A stretch of DNA of 64,000 nucleotides, taken from contig CM051517.1 in NCBI GenBank assembly GCA_028015205.1, positions 12,882,501-12,946,500 of the forward strand, given 5' to 3'. The DNA comes from Mytilisepta virgata (Eukaryota > Mollusca > Bivalvia > Mytilida > Mytilidae). The position numbers and the translations under genes are program-made. The notes under the pieces were generated by a model that worked only from the letters and a program-made list of their open reading frames with translations, was not told the DNA's origin and made no database searches. This document shows, piece by piece, positions 23,759-34,594 of the stretch (positions are counted from its first letter, which is position 1; the number at the start of each line of letters is the position of its first letter).

Positions 23759-24796
23759 ATGCCACGTCTGACACCACAACAGAGAGAACAGGCCATTGGT
23801 CGATTGGATGCTGGGCAATCTGCCAGAGTTATTGCCAACGACTTCAACTGTGCTGTTCGAACAATTGAACGTCTACGGACACGGTACAATGCAACAAACA
23901 GCACAAATGACCGTCCACGGAGTGGTAGACCCCAAGTCACTACCCCTAGACAGAATAGAGGCATTGCTCGTCACCATTTGATGAATCGGTTCACCCCAGC
24001 TGCCGAAACTGCCAGAAACACGGTTGGAACACATGGACGACCCATAAGTGATGATACGGTTCGTCGGCGATTAGCTGCTAGAAACATGAGATGTCGCCGT
24101 CCAGCAAGAGGACCTATTCTTACTCCTCGACACCGTCAAGCTCGTCTTCAGTGGGCCACTCAGCGACAGAATTGGCGAAATCGACAATGGCGTAACCTCA
24201 TCTTCTCTGACGAAAGCCGTTACTGCATTTCAACAGCCGATGGCAGAACCAGAGTGTGGAGAAGACGCGGGGAACGTTACGAAGACAGCTGCATTCTGGA
24301 AACAGACGCGTGGGGAGGACCTAGCATCATGGTATGGGGTGGAATCGGCCTTAACGTTAAACTTGGTCCAGTCATCTTTCAGAACCTTGGCCCAGGCAGA
24401 GGAAATGGCGTAACAGCTGCCCGTTACATCGACCAAGTCTTGACACCCCATGTTCAGCCCCATTTCGCACGTCATCAAAACAAGACTTTCCAACAGGACA
24501 ATGCACGTGCGCATACCGCAAGAGCCACAAGAGACTTCCTACAGCAGAATAACATTAATGTTATGGATTGGCCGGCTTTGAGTCCAGATTTAAACCCTAT
24601 TGAACATTTATGGGACGAAGTTCAAAGACGGTTGAATAATGAGCAGCCAAGTCCGACAACTGCAGCTGAACTTTCACAAGCGTTTCAGAGAGTATGGGCA
24701 CGTATTCCGATGGCGTTTATTAATCGGCTCATCAACTCCATGTACCGAAGATGTGCCGCAGTAATTGGTGCCGGTGGAGGACATACACGTTATTAA
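23759..24796 (+). CDS. Tc1-family transposase
   Basis: 345 residues, the usual size for the family. The N-terminus (about residues 1-110) is a paired-like helix-turn-helix DNA-binding region, starting PRLTPQQREQAIGRLDAG and including the GRPQVTT linker (GRPR-like motif) near residue 58. The catalytic RNase-H-like domain follows, with the first D in FSDESRY, the second in FQQDNARAHTA and E in PDLNPIEHLWDEV. Exactly 34 residues separate the second D from E, so the triad is DD34E. The enzyme binds the terminal repeats, excises the element and inserts it at TA. The frame opens upstream at 23699, but MPRLTPQQ at 23759 is the natural start because the upstream 20 codons overlap a TATA box. No stop, frameshift or lost catalytic residue was seen. 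Confidence 0.95.
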   Translation: MPRLTPQQREQAIGRLDAGQSARVIANDFNCAVRTIERLRTRYNATNSTNDRPRSGRPQVTTPRQNRGIARHHLMNRFTPAAETARNTVGTHGRPISDDTVRRRLAARNMRCRRPARGPILTPRHRQARLQWATQRQNWRNRQWRNLIFSDESRYCISTADGRTRVWRRRGERYEDSCILETDAWGGPSIMVWGGIGLNVKLGPVIFQNLGPGRGNGVTAARYIDQVLTPHVQPHFARHQNKTFQQDNARAHTARATRDFLQQNNINVMDWPALSPDLNPIEHLWDEVQRRLNNEQPSPTTAAELSQAFQRVWARIPMAFINRLINSMYRRCAAVIGAGGGHTRY

Positions 24797-24963
24797 CGGA
24801 CGTGGGAGCACAGCATTGAAAACATGTGACGTTGCGACAATTGTGACGTTTTTGTGAACATTGTAACCAAAAGACTGTAAATCATTCATTAAATTTTGTA
24901 AAAATTAATTTAAAATATATAAATGTCACTTTGAAATAAATGTATGTGAACATGTCATTTTGT

Positions 24964-24986
24964 GCGACGTTTCTTTTGCGGTTCAG
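24964..24986 (-). repeat. Right terminal inverted repeat of the Tc1 element
   Basis: Reads GCGACGTTTCTTTTGCGGTT then CAG on the plus strand; a perfect complement of 23449-23471. Confidence 0.95.
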
Positions 24987-25184
24987 TATATATTGATAAC
25001 TATATCTTAATGTAGGATTTGTAGTGGTTTAAGTAGAAATTTGTGACTGGCTTGTGGGTTGGTCATAATTGAAAGTCTCTGAGAGTATTACTAACTAAAA
25101 AACAACCATGAAAGTGATACTAAAAACTATTTAGTATTATTTATAAATAAAGGTTGCAAGGTAAACTGAAATGTTCATTCAGTC

Positions 25185-25415
25185 ACACACAGCTTTATCA
25201 ATAGGCGGTTTCCGGTTGGTTATTTTACGTCTCACACAGTTTTATCAATTACCGGTTTCCGGTTGGTTATTTTACTCCAAAAACAATTTTATGAAAAGGC
25301 GGTTTCTGATTGGTTATTTTATGCCAAACACAGTTTTATCAATAGGCGGTTTCGGGATGGTTTTTTTTTTACATCATACAGAGTTTTATCAATAGGCGGT
25401 TTCTGGTTATTTTGG
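25185..25415. repeat. Minisatellite, ~47-51-bp unit, 5 copies
   Basis: Units of the form TTTATCAATAGGCGGTTTC + CGGTTGGTTATTTTA, with GGTTTC at about 25207, 25254, 25301, 25349 and 25400. Copies are imperfect. Four of the five carry a GGTTATTTT-like box. Confidence 0.85.
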
Positions 25416-25775
25416 CATGTGAATCTGCTCTACAATATTTATATAATCATATTAATTTGCATTTCAAAATTTTTATCCTAATTCACCAGTGCTGAGAAAT
25501 AATTTGTTGATATTTATACACAGTGCTTAAATATTAGTTTCCATTTTCAGGCTATACTAATATGTATGCAATTATTTAAATTTTAGGGATACACTAAAAC
25601 CAAAAATTACATGTATATTATAAGATAAAACAAAATTATAAAAAATGTTTATAATATAAACCCATAAAAGATATTTTTTCGATCCCTTATAACACACTAA
25701 CAAACAAATATTAATAAATAAAAAAATAAATAAATAATAAAGGATAAAATAAATAAAAAGCTAGCTTTTTGTACA

Positions 25776-26802
25776 ACTGTTCTACATTTATTATATTTCC
25801 CTGAAATTAACATTCAAACGACGCACTATCTGTGAAAGCTGTTGTATTGGCCTGGTTTTCCAATCTTACATACTTTCTGTTTTATACTTTGAAAAATCAC
25901 TTTGATTTCATTTCGAAAGCGGTTTCAACTTAGGACATGTAATAGAAAATTAACGCTATTATTTATGTACAATTCTTTCTTATACTTCCGCATTTCATCC
26001 ACGATACTATATCCAATTATGAAAATACATATGGGTAGGTTACAAATCACAAATAATAATATTTTATTATTATACTCATCGGTGAACATTTTTTGGAGAA
26101 TACTTTTTACTCTTTTTCTGTTTACCATTTAAGACATTTTGAATGAGAAATAGAAAACAAGAAAAATAAATGGAAATGGTGAGCTGTCAAAAGGGGCGTA
26201 AAACGACTAAAATGTATGAAATACACAAGTCGAACAAAACCAAATATAAAATCGTAAAAAAAACAACAACAAACTAAAAAGTTAAAAATACTCAACGTTT
26301 CGACCAATATGGTCTTGATCACGAGCATATAAAAAATAAAAATAAAAAGGTGTCGACTCCTTGAAACCCAGAGCGAGACTGAGTCCGTACATAAAATGTA
26401 AACAAAAAAGAATGAGAAATACTTTGACAAAAATAAACCAGACGAGTACAACTCGTTCTAAAGACACAATTACTAGTATCCAGGACGAGAGATCCAAAGA
26501 GAAATGAACAATCCAAGTATGTATTTTGCAGGTTAAAATTGTAGCATCACGAATATCAGTACCAAATTCGTTATTAATATACTGTATTAAAAGTCCAATG
26601 TACAAAACCAGAAGATCAGAAGCAGCCAAAGCAATTAAATAAACACTTCATGTACACTTATGTATGCTTGGTTGACTTAGCATAAAGATTGAGAGAATGT
26701 CCCAAGTAACAATAAAAATGGAAAAACAACTTTTCAGATATAAATGTCATTTGTGTCTTCAATAGTTTGTTTGGAATTACTATCCGACAAACTCGTATTC
26801 AT
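25776..26802 (-). pseudogene. GPCR pseudogene, duplicate of copy 1
   Basis: Reading from 26802, the N-terminus, TM2-TM3 and TM6-TM7 segments match the gene at 16703-17809 closely at the DNA level, including the ATG context and about 280 bp of 5' flank up to near 27090. Damage: the frame is broken in the TM1 region around 26640-26720; a deletion of about 290 bp joins LERVVLVWF (end of TM3) directly to IFVKVFLI (TM5 end), removing TM4, ECL2 and most of TM5; a 257-bp insertion follows at 26153-26409; and more frame breaks occur in TM6-TM7. The junction reads AATAAACCAGACGAG. It cannot give a seven-helix receptor. A truncated frame (26282-26629) survives by chance. Confidence 0.93.
26153..26409 (-). 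mobile_element. 257-bp insertion with 12-bp target duplication
   Basis: GAATGAGAAATA occurs at 26141-26152 and again at 26410-26421. The intact paralogue has a single GAATAAGAAATA at the same point, so this is a true target duplication. On the minus strand the insert includes GATCAAGACCATATTGGTCG followed by AAACGTTGAG, resembling the tail of Penelope-like elements, where x-D-H-I-G-R-N-V is often encoded. It probably is a 5'-truncated or non-autonomous PLE copy. Confidence 0.85.
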
Positions 26803-27189
26803 TCCGTAAACATTTAAACATGTAAAATTACCAAGTCTGGTAGATAAAAGAACCTGTTCTCAATCACGTTTCTACGAAAAGCCAGAACACACTTTGAGAA
26901 ACTATCATATTATTTACTCCATTTAAATAATTTATATGATTTAAATTTTCTCTGATGACAGTAATGCGTCTGCTAATGATATACGACATACATGTTATAT
27001 GGCTGATAGTATACAAATTCTATTAATTATTGGACATATTACATTGTAACGTTCATTGCATAATAAATAAATGATTAGATACAAATTCAGTGTAACAAAA
27101 GTTTGTGTCTCCGAAAATTTAATTTTAAAATTTAAAGTAAAAAGAACAAGGAACATGAACCGATGATTAACTTGTCCCGAATATTTAAT

Positions 27190-28770
27190 ATAAAGAATGG
27201 CTGTAGTCTGCAGGCTTATAGAACTGTTCCTGGAAGGTCATCTACTGACATCGACACGGATCTGTAATATAAACAGTAACACACATGTGCATATGACAAT
27301 GACAGACTAATACGTATACAACTGATAATAAAAGAATTACAAGTATGCTTTGAAGCCGTGAAATGAAATATCGGCAAAAGAATACAGAAGCGACAAAACA
27401 GTGGGAAAAGTCCGTAAATTTGAAATCCAAGGAAAAGACAGTCACGAGAATGGAAAACAACGAACAAACGCAACAATGAGACATGTATAACTAAAGGAAT
27501 AATAAACATATAATAAACTGTAAAACAAAAAGAGAACAAGACAACACAGAACTAAAGCACTAGCAATGTGAACTCCCACTAAAAGTTGGGATTGACATTA
27601 GTTGCTCCGGAAGGGTAGGCATGTCCTGCTACCTCAACGGCACCCGTCACATTGCCAGTGAGTAAACGCCAGCGAAGTGTCAAGTCCTGTTAAGTGTCAA
27701 TTCCAGAAGGGCGTGAAATCTAACTGAAGACATCTAGTCTCATACGTGAGATAGAAACTTCGTATCGCGGCCAATCAATTCGTGATGACGACCGTAAATT
27801 TTTTGGAGTGATGAAATTAATGGAGACTGAATATAACCATGTCTTAGAAGTTTATTTGACAGCAAGCTCATCCTTCCGGAAAAAAGTCGTCGTATAAATC
27901 ACATGCATGGCAGTAACGAATCAACTGTGAAATGTACATCCCATAGGCTTGAGACCTTGCTATGTTACGGATAAAATTAAAATCATCACGTTTGTCATAA
28001 AGTTTTGAATTAAATCGCCCCTTATTATTTATGGATAAGTACAAATCTGTATATGAAGCAGAAGTAGGTGTGTCAGAGGTCTCTTTAGTTTCAAGTTCAC
28101 TTGATAGATGAGATGTAGGAATCCTTAAAATTGGGATTATTAAGTGACAGAACACCATATAGCGGAAAATTAAATTAAAGGACCGGGCTAGTTTCTTTTC
28201 TTTCCGATGCACTATCCGATGAAAAATTTAACCTCAAATGAAAACAAGAACAGGCCAGCCAAAAGCGGCGCACAATTTGTCCCCATTGGAATGACGATCG
28301 TTTGTTGAAAACCCTGTTCTCAAAATTCAACAAGATGTTGTCGATAAAAAATTCCAGTATGTTAACAGCATCAGTCTCAGAGTACATTTTGTTAGAAATA
28401 GTGTTTTGTTTGGACAAAATAAGCTTTATACTTAACTTATACCAGAAAGGCATATCTTTGTAAATCTTGTTTAGTCCAGAAACATTGATGAATTACGTCA
28501 CGAAAAACAGATTTTTGTTTATTATGTGGGATGGTCGAAAACAGTGTTGAAAAATCAAAAGTTTCTGTGCTATTACAATAGTTTTAAGGTCACTAGAAGA
28601 GTAACATTACCGTAACTCTTAAGAAATTTTAAGAATCCGCCTTTAATTGCTGTAAGTAAAGTAGTAAGGAGTTTTGAAAGGGGTATAGTGCACTAGGTAG
28701 AGCTTGCTATGTGCCTTTGTTTGTATGGACACTTATGAAGTTTGGGTATCCAGTAAATCGATGGAGATTA
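27190..28770 (-). mobile_element. Penelope-like element with degenerate reverse transcriptase
   Basis: The minus strand carries RT relics in order: HKCPYKQRHIAGSTKC (about 28725), YSETDAVNILEFFIDNI (28385), a decayed G-x-x-x-G-T-N-C-A-P segment, KKLARSFNLIFRYM (28190), SASYTDLYLSINNKGRFNSKLYDKRDDF (28065), YGMYISQLIRYCHACDLYDDF, and KFYGRHHELI (about 27800). The catalytic Y-x-D-D is lost: FRYM is followed by unrelated residues after a small shift. The 3' tail continues to about 27190 with GTGACGGGTGCCGTTGAGGT and GGGAGTTCACATTGCTAGTG. The long frames in the tail (27216-27539) are not known proteins. It lies just upstream of the GPCR pseudogene in the same orientation. Confidence 0.85.
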
Positions 28771-28799
28771 ATATTTTCATCACTTACAGCAATACTAAA

Positions 28800-29880
28800 G
28801 GAACATAAAACATGTTGCTCATGTAATATATAATGTGGCCATGATTGAATATATAGATGCTAAATATATTTTAGTGGTAACTGTATAATACCTGCAGCTA
28901 TTCTCGCTTCTCTTATCTTTTGTGCGGCCTCTGCTCTGTTCTGTTTCGCTTATTAAAATAGGGCTGGAGCCAACCTGTACGACCTCTACCCCTACCCAGT
29001 TTTCTAACACATCTGACGAATACATTGAACATCCGAAAATAGACACATGCAGTGATATACATAGTTCGTACGACACATATATGAAATATTAACCGTAATT
29101 ATTGAATGTTAAAGACAAACGATACAAGTTGTAAATGTTATTACTGCTGTATTTGTCCTATTCAATCCTATATTTTATTACCAAGTTATCTAACATATGC
29201 CTGTGACCTCATTGGCGGACAAACTATGACTGTCACAATATTAATTTTGTTCGATTCCGATGTAGGTTTTATAATGTGTATTATTTTCATTAACCACGTA
29301 GTTGTATCTTTCAATTTCACAGATGGGATTTTATGAACACTTAGCAAATAATTCCGCTCACACCATTGCTACAGCCCGTCTTGAACATGCTGTTGTCTCA
29401 TAGTGCAACTTAAAGGTGAACGTGTCTTGTACATACATGTATGTAAAGAGTTAAGATTTCATTCAACATATCCCTTTCTTCATATTAAAGGAAGAACGTT
29501 ATATAAGAAAGAACGCAAATTGAGTAAAAGGACACATCTAGTGGTCAGACCAAAATCTTCAATGAGCGGGAAGGCAGAATGTTGGCAATTATAAGTGTCA
29601 AGCAATTTCAGAAAGCGTGGATTGCTATATACAATAAGTTTTGTGTACGGTCATCTTATCTTTCCCGTCAGATATATCTAGTACTCTACTCAGGTTACCT
29701 GGTCCCCTGGTGAAATATTTTTTCTCTGTGCTAGTTTTGCTTCAAAGGAAAGCGCATGGACAACTAGGATTACACTCCGGATCCCATATTAGCCACTATA
29801 TTTATATCTTTATTCTTATAATTATAAACTTTTGCAGAAACAATGATATACAGAAGTATCATTTACATGAAATACAAAAG
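28800..29880. other. Gene-free stretch
   Basis: Frames at 28819-29076 (minus), 29106-29336 and 29403-29594 (plus) show no family motif, no signal peptide with a following domain and no supporting splice context. No repeat was recognised. Confidence 0.5.
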
Positions 29881-29888
29881 AGATATGT

Positions 29889-30058
29889 ATATATATCAGG
29901 TTTTCTGCAAACGTATATCGTAAAATATCAGCCCCGAGACACAATTTGAAGCTTTTTCGGCCAGTGAGCGTAGCGAAAGAGCTAAAAGCTTCATATTGTG
30001 TCGAGCGGCTTATATTTTACCATATGTTTTCGAAGAAAACTTGATAATAAATTAACTA
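29889..30058. repeat. Long imperfect inverted repeat (foldback element)
   Basis: Left arm about 29897-29956 and right arm about 29983-30053 pair over roughly 58 bp at about 80 percent. Matching blocks are CGTAAAATATCAG / TAAAATATAAG, CGAGACACAATTTGAAGC / CGACACAATATGAAGC. The loop is TCGGCCAGTGAGCGTAGCGA plus AAGAGCT. A similar but perfect hairpin with related loop bases (GAGCTTTTAGCT) is at 43984-44085. Likely a dispersed MITE-like hairpin family. Confidence 0.75.
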
Positions 30059-30469
30059 ACAATCTTAATGAAATTTCTTACTTTTCAATGGCCATCCGCC
30101 TATAACCGGATGTTTTCCTGATATATTCGGTTCAAACATTGTGACGCCGCTGATATATTCGGGTCAGGTCATATTATTTTCGGGTCAACTCTTAACGACG
30201 TCACAGTGCCGAAATACGGGAAATTCTGAAGGCCTCAGCATGTCGATGACATTATTTACACACTTTATACATCGGAGGACAAGTTGTTAGCCTGGAGAAC
30301 ACACACAAGAATAAATCTGTCTGATAAAAAATACAAAAAGTTTCTTCAATTTAGAGTTTTTAAATGGAGTCAAAAGTTCCCTAAATTTTAAAGTATTTAA
30401 ATTTTTTAATATATTTTCCATCAATGTATGTCTTTTTATCTGCTGTGAAAATTTACATTTGATGATATA

Positions 30470-30779
30470 ATGAAAAAGAGTACAAATATACCTAAGGAGC
30501 AAACCAAAAAACGCAATCCATTAGACAAACAAAACCGGGAAGACAAATGAACAACCATAAGCACAACACATAAACACTGAAAACTAAAAAAAAAAAAAAA
30601 AAAAATGAACAACACGAACTCCTATAAAAACCCAGTGTGAGGTCAGGTGCTCTGGAAGTGTAAGCAGTTCCTGCTCCGTATGCGGCACCCGTCGTGAAGT
30701 TCAACAAAGGCTATCCAGTGGTAATCACAAATCGGTGGAGGTACATCAAATGTTACGATAGTGGGATCAGGTCAAAACC
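30470..30779 (-). mobile_element. Penelope-like element 3' tail, subfamily 2
   Basis: Closely matches 19540-19830: TACCTAAGGAGCAA, CCGGGAAGACAAATGAACAA, AACACGAACTCCTATAAAAA and GGCACCCGTCGTGAAGTTCA are shared. It has an internal poly(A) run of 20 bases. It abuts the LINE remnant that starts at 30796 in the same orientation. Confidence 0.75.
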
Positions 30780-30795
30780 CATACCCCAAGATCAT

Positions 30796-32060
30796 TTAAA
30801 TTACACGTACATAATTTGCATAATCCTCTCTCTGAATATTTTGCCATCTAAAACTCTCTATAGGTAATTCATGATTTACAGTTCTGAATTTACACAGCAT
30901 GTAGATATCCCGAAAATCCAAAATTTCTAGGTATTTTTCATAGCCAAATATGTCCTTAAAGAGACGATGATTCAAAGTTTTTGGCTTGTCATTCACAGCT
31001 GATGCCCATGTTTGTTTAAACTGATCTTGGAGATATGTTCTTACTACTGCCTGAATCCACGATTCACCGATACTAATTTGAATTAACCACATATAAGATA
31101 AACCTTTTTCATTTTAATAGAGATTCTATACTTTTCAACAATTTAAATTCAATATATGTTCCATTTGACAAGTGAAACATCAAACTACGTGATGACTGAC
31201 AATTTAGTACATAATAACCTTGCCCAATAAGCTTATCACACAATAACCTTGCCGAATAAGCCTATCACATAATAACTTTGACCAAAAAGCTTATTACATA
31301 ACCTTGCCCAATAAGCTTATCACATAATAGCCTTGCCCAATAAGCTTATCACATAATAACTTTGCCCAATAAGACACCGTACGTATTTTTGTTAAATCTA
31401 AGTAAACAGAATAGCGCCCGAATCCACCATAAACTATACAATTTGATTTCAGTAAAAAATTTTAATGTACTCTTTCAAGTATTTCATTATTTCCATAACC
31501 AAACCTCACAACCATAAAGCATTGACTCTCATCTTCCAAATATTACAACAGACATGACATTTATCTAGAAATATGTGTAGTTCATTTGTTGATTCTACCA
31601 TAAGTACTGTATCATCTGCATACAGTATAGCAAAAATTTTAATATAGATTTGTTATTTTTCTTTAATAGCATTTTCTTGAGATTTATTGACATATGAACT
31701 TTTCAAGATCGTTGACAAATAGGAAAATAAAATGTGTTACCAAATCTCTCCCTGTCGTAAGCTGATGTCGCTTGGGAAATAATACGAAGTCTTACCATTG
31801 TATGTCAAATTTGACTTAATATTGTCATACATATTATAAGTTATTCTATACGGTTTACCGTTTATATTGTTTATTAACATTTCATACCAAAGAGCACTCA
31901 GATGATTCTTTGCAGGATTATCTTCATGCCCATATCCTTAACAAAGGGATGAAAAACATTCTTATTGTTTATTTTGTCCATCCATAATCTTAATCGATTC
32001 TCAGAAGTTAAAACTAATTAGTATCCTTTGTTGGTGAAACTGGTATAAAAGTATGATCCA
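30796..32060 (-). mobile_element. LINE remnant (jockey/CR1-like), minus strand
   Basis: From the 3' side, frame 30796-31092 reads QDQFKQTWASAVNDK, LNHRLFKDIFGYEKYLEIL, YMLCKFRTVNHELPIESFRW, typical of the C-terminal region of molluscan LINE polymerases. Further upstream on the minus strand are ILYADDTVLMVESTNELH (about 31590-31645), the catalytic YADD box, and before it DISLRQGE (about 31765) and a decayed N-D-L-E-K-F segment. Frames are broken many times. A 30-bp minisatellite (31205-31372) sits inside it. Confidence 0.8.
31205..31372. repeat. Minisatellite, ~31-bp unit, 6 copies
   Basis: ATAACCTTGCCCAATAAGCT followed by TATCACATA recurs six times, with variants GCCGAATAAGCC, GACCAAAAAGC and ATAGCC. 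One unit is shortened by a few bases. It is embedded in a LINE remnant. Confidence 0.9.
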
Positions 32061-32400
32061 TTATCATAGTTATATTGGCATGAAAAGTCATTACAGAGCG
32101 TAATAACTAAAGACAATTAAAACATGAGGACAAATATTATGTCAGTTATATGAGCAATTTCATTTATTTAAAATATTGCACATAAATGGTACAAAGGAAT
32201 ATTATAAATAAATCATGTCAAAATACCGAATTTTGTTTTATTATCTTCATCTTCATCTCAAAACAAAAACTCCGTGTAGAATCATATAATTTGAATAGAA
32301 TTATTAAGACACCTAAAAATGAGTATAGAAGACAAAACATCACATTGGATTCCTATAATAAACTTCCAATGTGGCACAATACACGGTTTTATCCTGATTC

Positions 32401-32750
32401 AATCGCCTGGGTGGTCTCGTGGTAGCATGCTCGCCTTGAGTGCGGAAGGTCGTGGGTTCGATCCCCGGCCGGGTCAAACCAAAGACATTACAATTTGTAG
32501 TTGCTGCTTCTCCGCGGCATCTAGGAGTAAGAACAAAGGCCTGGTCCTTGGAGTCAGTATGATGTGTCCAAGTGGGTTGATATGTCTTCCTGCGGACAGT
32601 TACCTCGTGAGCTAGCACGTTAAAAATTCGGCTAGGGGTATCGGTCTAGTACAAAGCAGGGATCATATTTATATCATATCAACATGTTCTCGTCCTAATA
32701 TGCATCTAATGGTTGCCATTGGACGTTAAACAATAATTCATCCATCCATC
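32401..32750 (+). mobile_element. tRNA-derived SINE, full length
   Basis: 350 bp flanked by a perfect 10-bp target duplication ATCCTGATTC (32391-32400 and 32751-32760). The head (about 32405-32475) is tRNA-like with A box TGGTCTCGTGG (32412-32422) and B box GGTTCGATCCC (32455-32465). These are internal RNA polymerase III promoter elements. The body contains TTCTCCGCGGCATCTAGGAG and GGTTGCCATTGGACGTTAAA; the tail is (ATCC)n-like. The anticodon stem does not pair well, so it is not a functional tRNA. Confidence 0.92.
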
Positions 32751-32760
32751 ATCCTGATTC

Positions 32761-33860
32761 TCCTACTTATAATCCCTTATATACATATACTAATTAAGAA
32801 TTTTGTGATAGTTTATTTCTGATAAAGGTCAGTTCAACTTACTTGTAATTCTAGATAATTAAAAGTCTTCAAGTGTTTAATCTCTTTAAATTAAATGATA
32901 CTTTTGCTATTTTAGAGATGGATTTTGACTTTTTGTGTCATATTCTGAACTACAAATAAGCGTCTTAGATTCTAAATTTATATGAACGGGTGAAATGTTA
33001 ATGGTTGAAATTAAACAATTTTGAACAAAATATATTTGACTTCTGCATCTAGACATAATTTACTACTGTTAACAAAAGGAGGACATCTTACCACAACACA
33101 GCCAACCAAACTACCTGACTGAAGGACCATGCACAACCAACCACGTATAGGGATGACACAACAAAATCAAGAAGAATGTCCAGTGAGCACACCCTAACAT
33201 CAACGAGAGCATCTAAATCCTACAGAATTCACAGGCATCCACAAAATGTAACATCATCCACTTTGTAGCAAGAGGAGCCCGCCCACCAAGATGCCGTCGC
33301 TACAGAGTTATAGACGCAAGGCTACAACCACTAAAACAGAGATACCAACAAGGACTTATCGACGTAGTCGACTTCGCCGACGCAGCATCTTTTGGTTACT
33401 TTTTATTTGTGTATTGTGTTTGATTTTTGTGTACTCAGAATAATTTGAAAAAACAAAACAAAAAACTATTATTATGTAATACTTATCACTGATGCCTCTG
33501 TTGGTGGACTGGAGTCCCCAAGCGTATCACCAGCTCAGTTACTAGTGTTTCGATGTTACTTTAAATTTACTGTAATATGAAATATGCTTAAATTTTGTTA
33601 AAACTAAAGAGTATCTCTCTCGTGCATAGCTCTGTCCTTAGATGGTATTGGCTTTACTTGTTTTGGTCACTTTTGGCGTTTGCAGTAGCTGTAATGTAGA
33701 AATATCAAGAAAAGATAATAACCAAATTTAGTTTTAATATTGTGTAACTTGTCTAAATAAGTTGTTGTTTATTTGTTTATTGTTTATTGAGATGAGTTAT
33801 GCAGAATGTTTCAGAAGGAAAATTCTGGATGTCTGTGAAAGATCTAGAAACTTCTTTGTA
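32761..33860. other. Gene-free stretch with an unclassified repeat
   Basis: 33060-33400 is unusually GC-balanced and purine-rich, and 33495-33690 has TGTTGGTGGACTGGAGTCCC and 'CCTTAGATGGTATTGGCTTT', which look like part of a dispersed element's 3' end. No conserved protein could be read through it. Confidence 0.45.
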
Positions 33861-33869
33861 TAAATAAAG

Positions 33870-34095
33870 TCAAGAAATACCAAAGGGATATTCGAAGGAG
33901 AGAAAAATCGTAACAACTGACAAACTCCGGAGAACAACGAAGACAAGACCAAAACAATACATGCGCTACAATTAAAAACTAAAAACATATGAACAACATG
34001 GACCCCACCAAAAAACCGGGGGTTGACTCAGTTCTTCCAGAAGATTAAGCAGTCTCTGCTTCCTACAGGACACCCGCCATGCAGCCATGCTGCCC
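33870..34095 (-). mobile_element. Penelope-like element 3' tail (degenerate)
   Basis: On the minus strand GTTTTTTGGTGGGGTCCATG, TTGTTCATATGTTTTTAGTT and CTCCGGAGTTTG match the general layout of the tails at 19420-19700 and 30470-30660. No coding relic is left. Assignment is by order of short motifs only. Confidence 0.5.
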
Positions 34096-34287
34096 ATGTA
34101 TATAAAAGTAACATACACCTGGTCTTGTAAGCTGGAAACTGGTAATTGGTTCGTTTTGTTTTGGTTATAACTTATTACTACTTAGAAAGAAAATGCTTGG
34201 ATTTGCATCTTTAATATTTTGGAAACAGACTTACAAACAAACTTGGGAAGCGGAAGGAACATTAATACTGGATGAGAAACAATACAG

Positions 34288-34440
34288 CGGACTAATCCGT
34301 AATCGTGAAATTAACTGTGAATTAGTTATAAATATTTATAAAGAGGAACACTAATTGGAGACGTGACATCGGACTATTTCGTAATTGTGAAAGGACTTAA
34401 TTAACTGTGAATTAGTTATAAATTTTGTAGCAAGTAATTG
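34288..34440. repeat. Two-copy direct repeat, 82-bp spacing
   Basis: CGGACTAATCCGTAATCGTG and ATTAACTGTGAATTAGTTATAAAT at 34288-34342 recur as CGGACTATTTCGTAATTGTG and the same ATTAACTG... block at 34370-34424. Confidence 0.75.
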
Positions 34441-34594
34441 TAATTTTTTTTATTGTTATTCAATATATTTTTTTTTATAAAAAATCACTGACTATTTCCA
34501 TTCTATCGTGACAATAACACCAAACTTTGAAGAGCAGATTCAATTGTCATACTGACCAAAAGGGTAAACCTAAAGCCATTTATAGACAGAGCCT

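Larger units (their letters stand above)
23449..24986 (+). mobile_element. Tc1/mariner (DD34E) transposon, structurally complete
   Basis: 1538 bp bounded by perfect 23-bp inverted repeats starting CTGAACCGCAAAAGAAAC. TA repeats lie immediately outside at 23447-23448 and 24987-24988, as expected for Tc1/mariner target duplications. It holds one uninterrupted transposase gene. The coding part is visibly richer in G+C than the flanks. With identical termini and an open frame it looks young and possibly still mobile. Confidence 0.95.

Noticed and set aside
27216..27539. Novel membrane protein (107 codons, hydrophobic)
   Set aside because: It lies in the tail of a Penelope-like element; related tails elsewhere do not keep the same frame.
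32405..32475. tRNA gene
   Set aside because: A and B boxes are present, but the anticodon stem does not pair, and the sequence continues into a 350-bp body with a perfect target duplication: a SINE.
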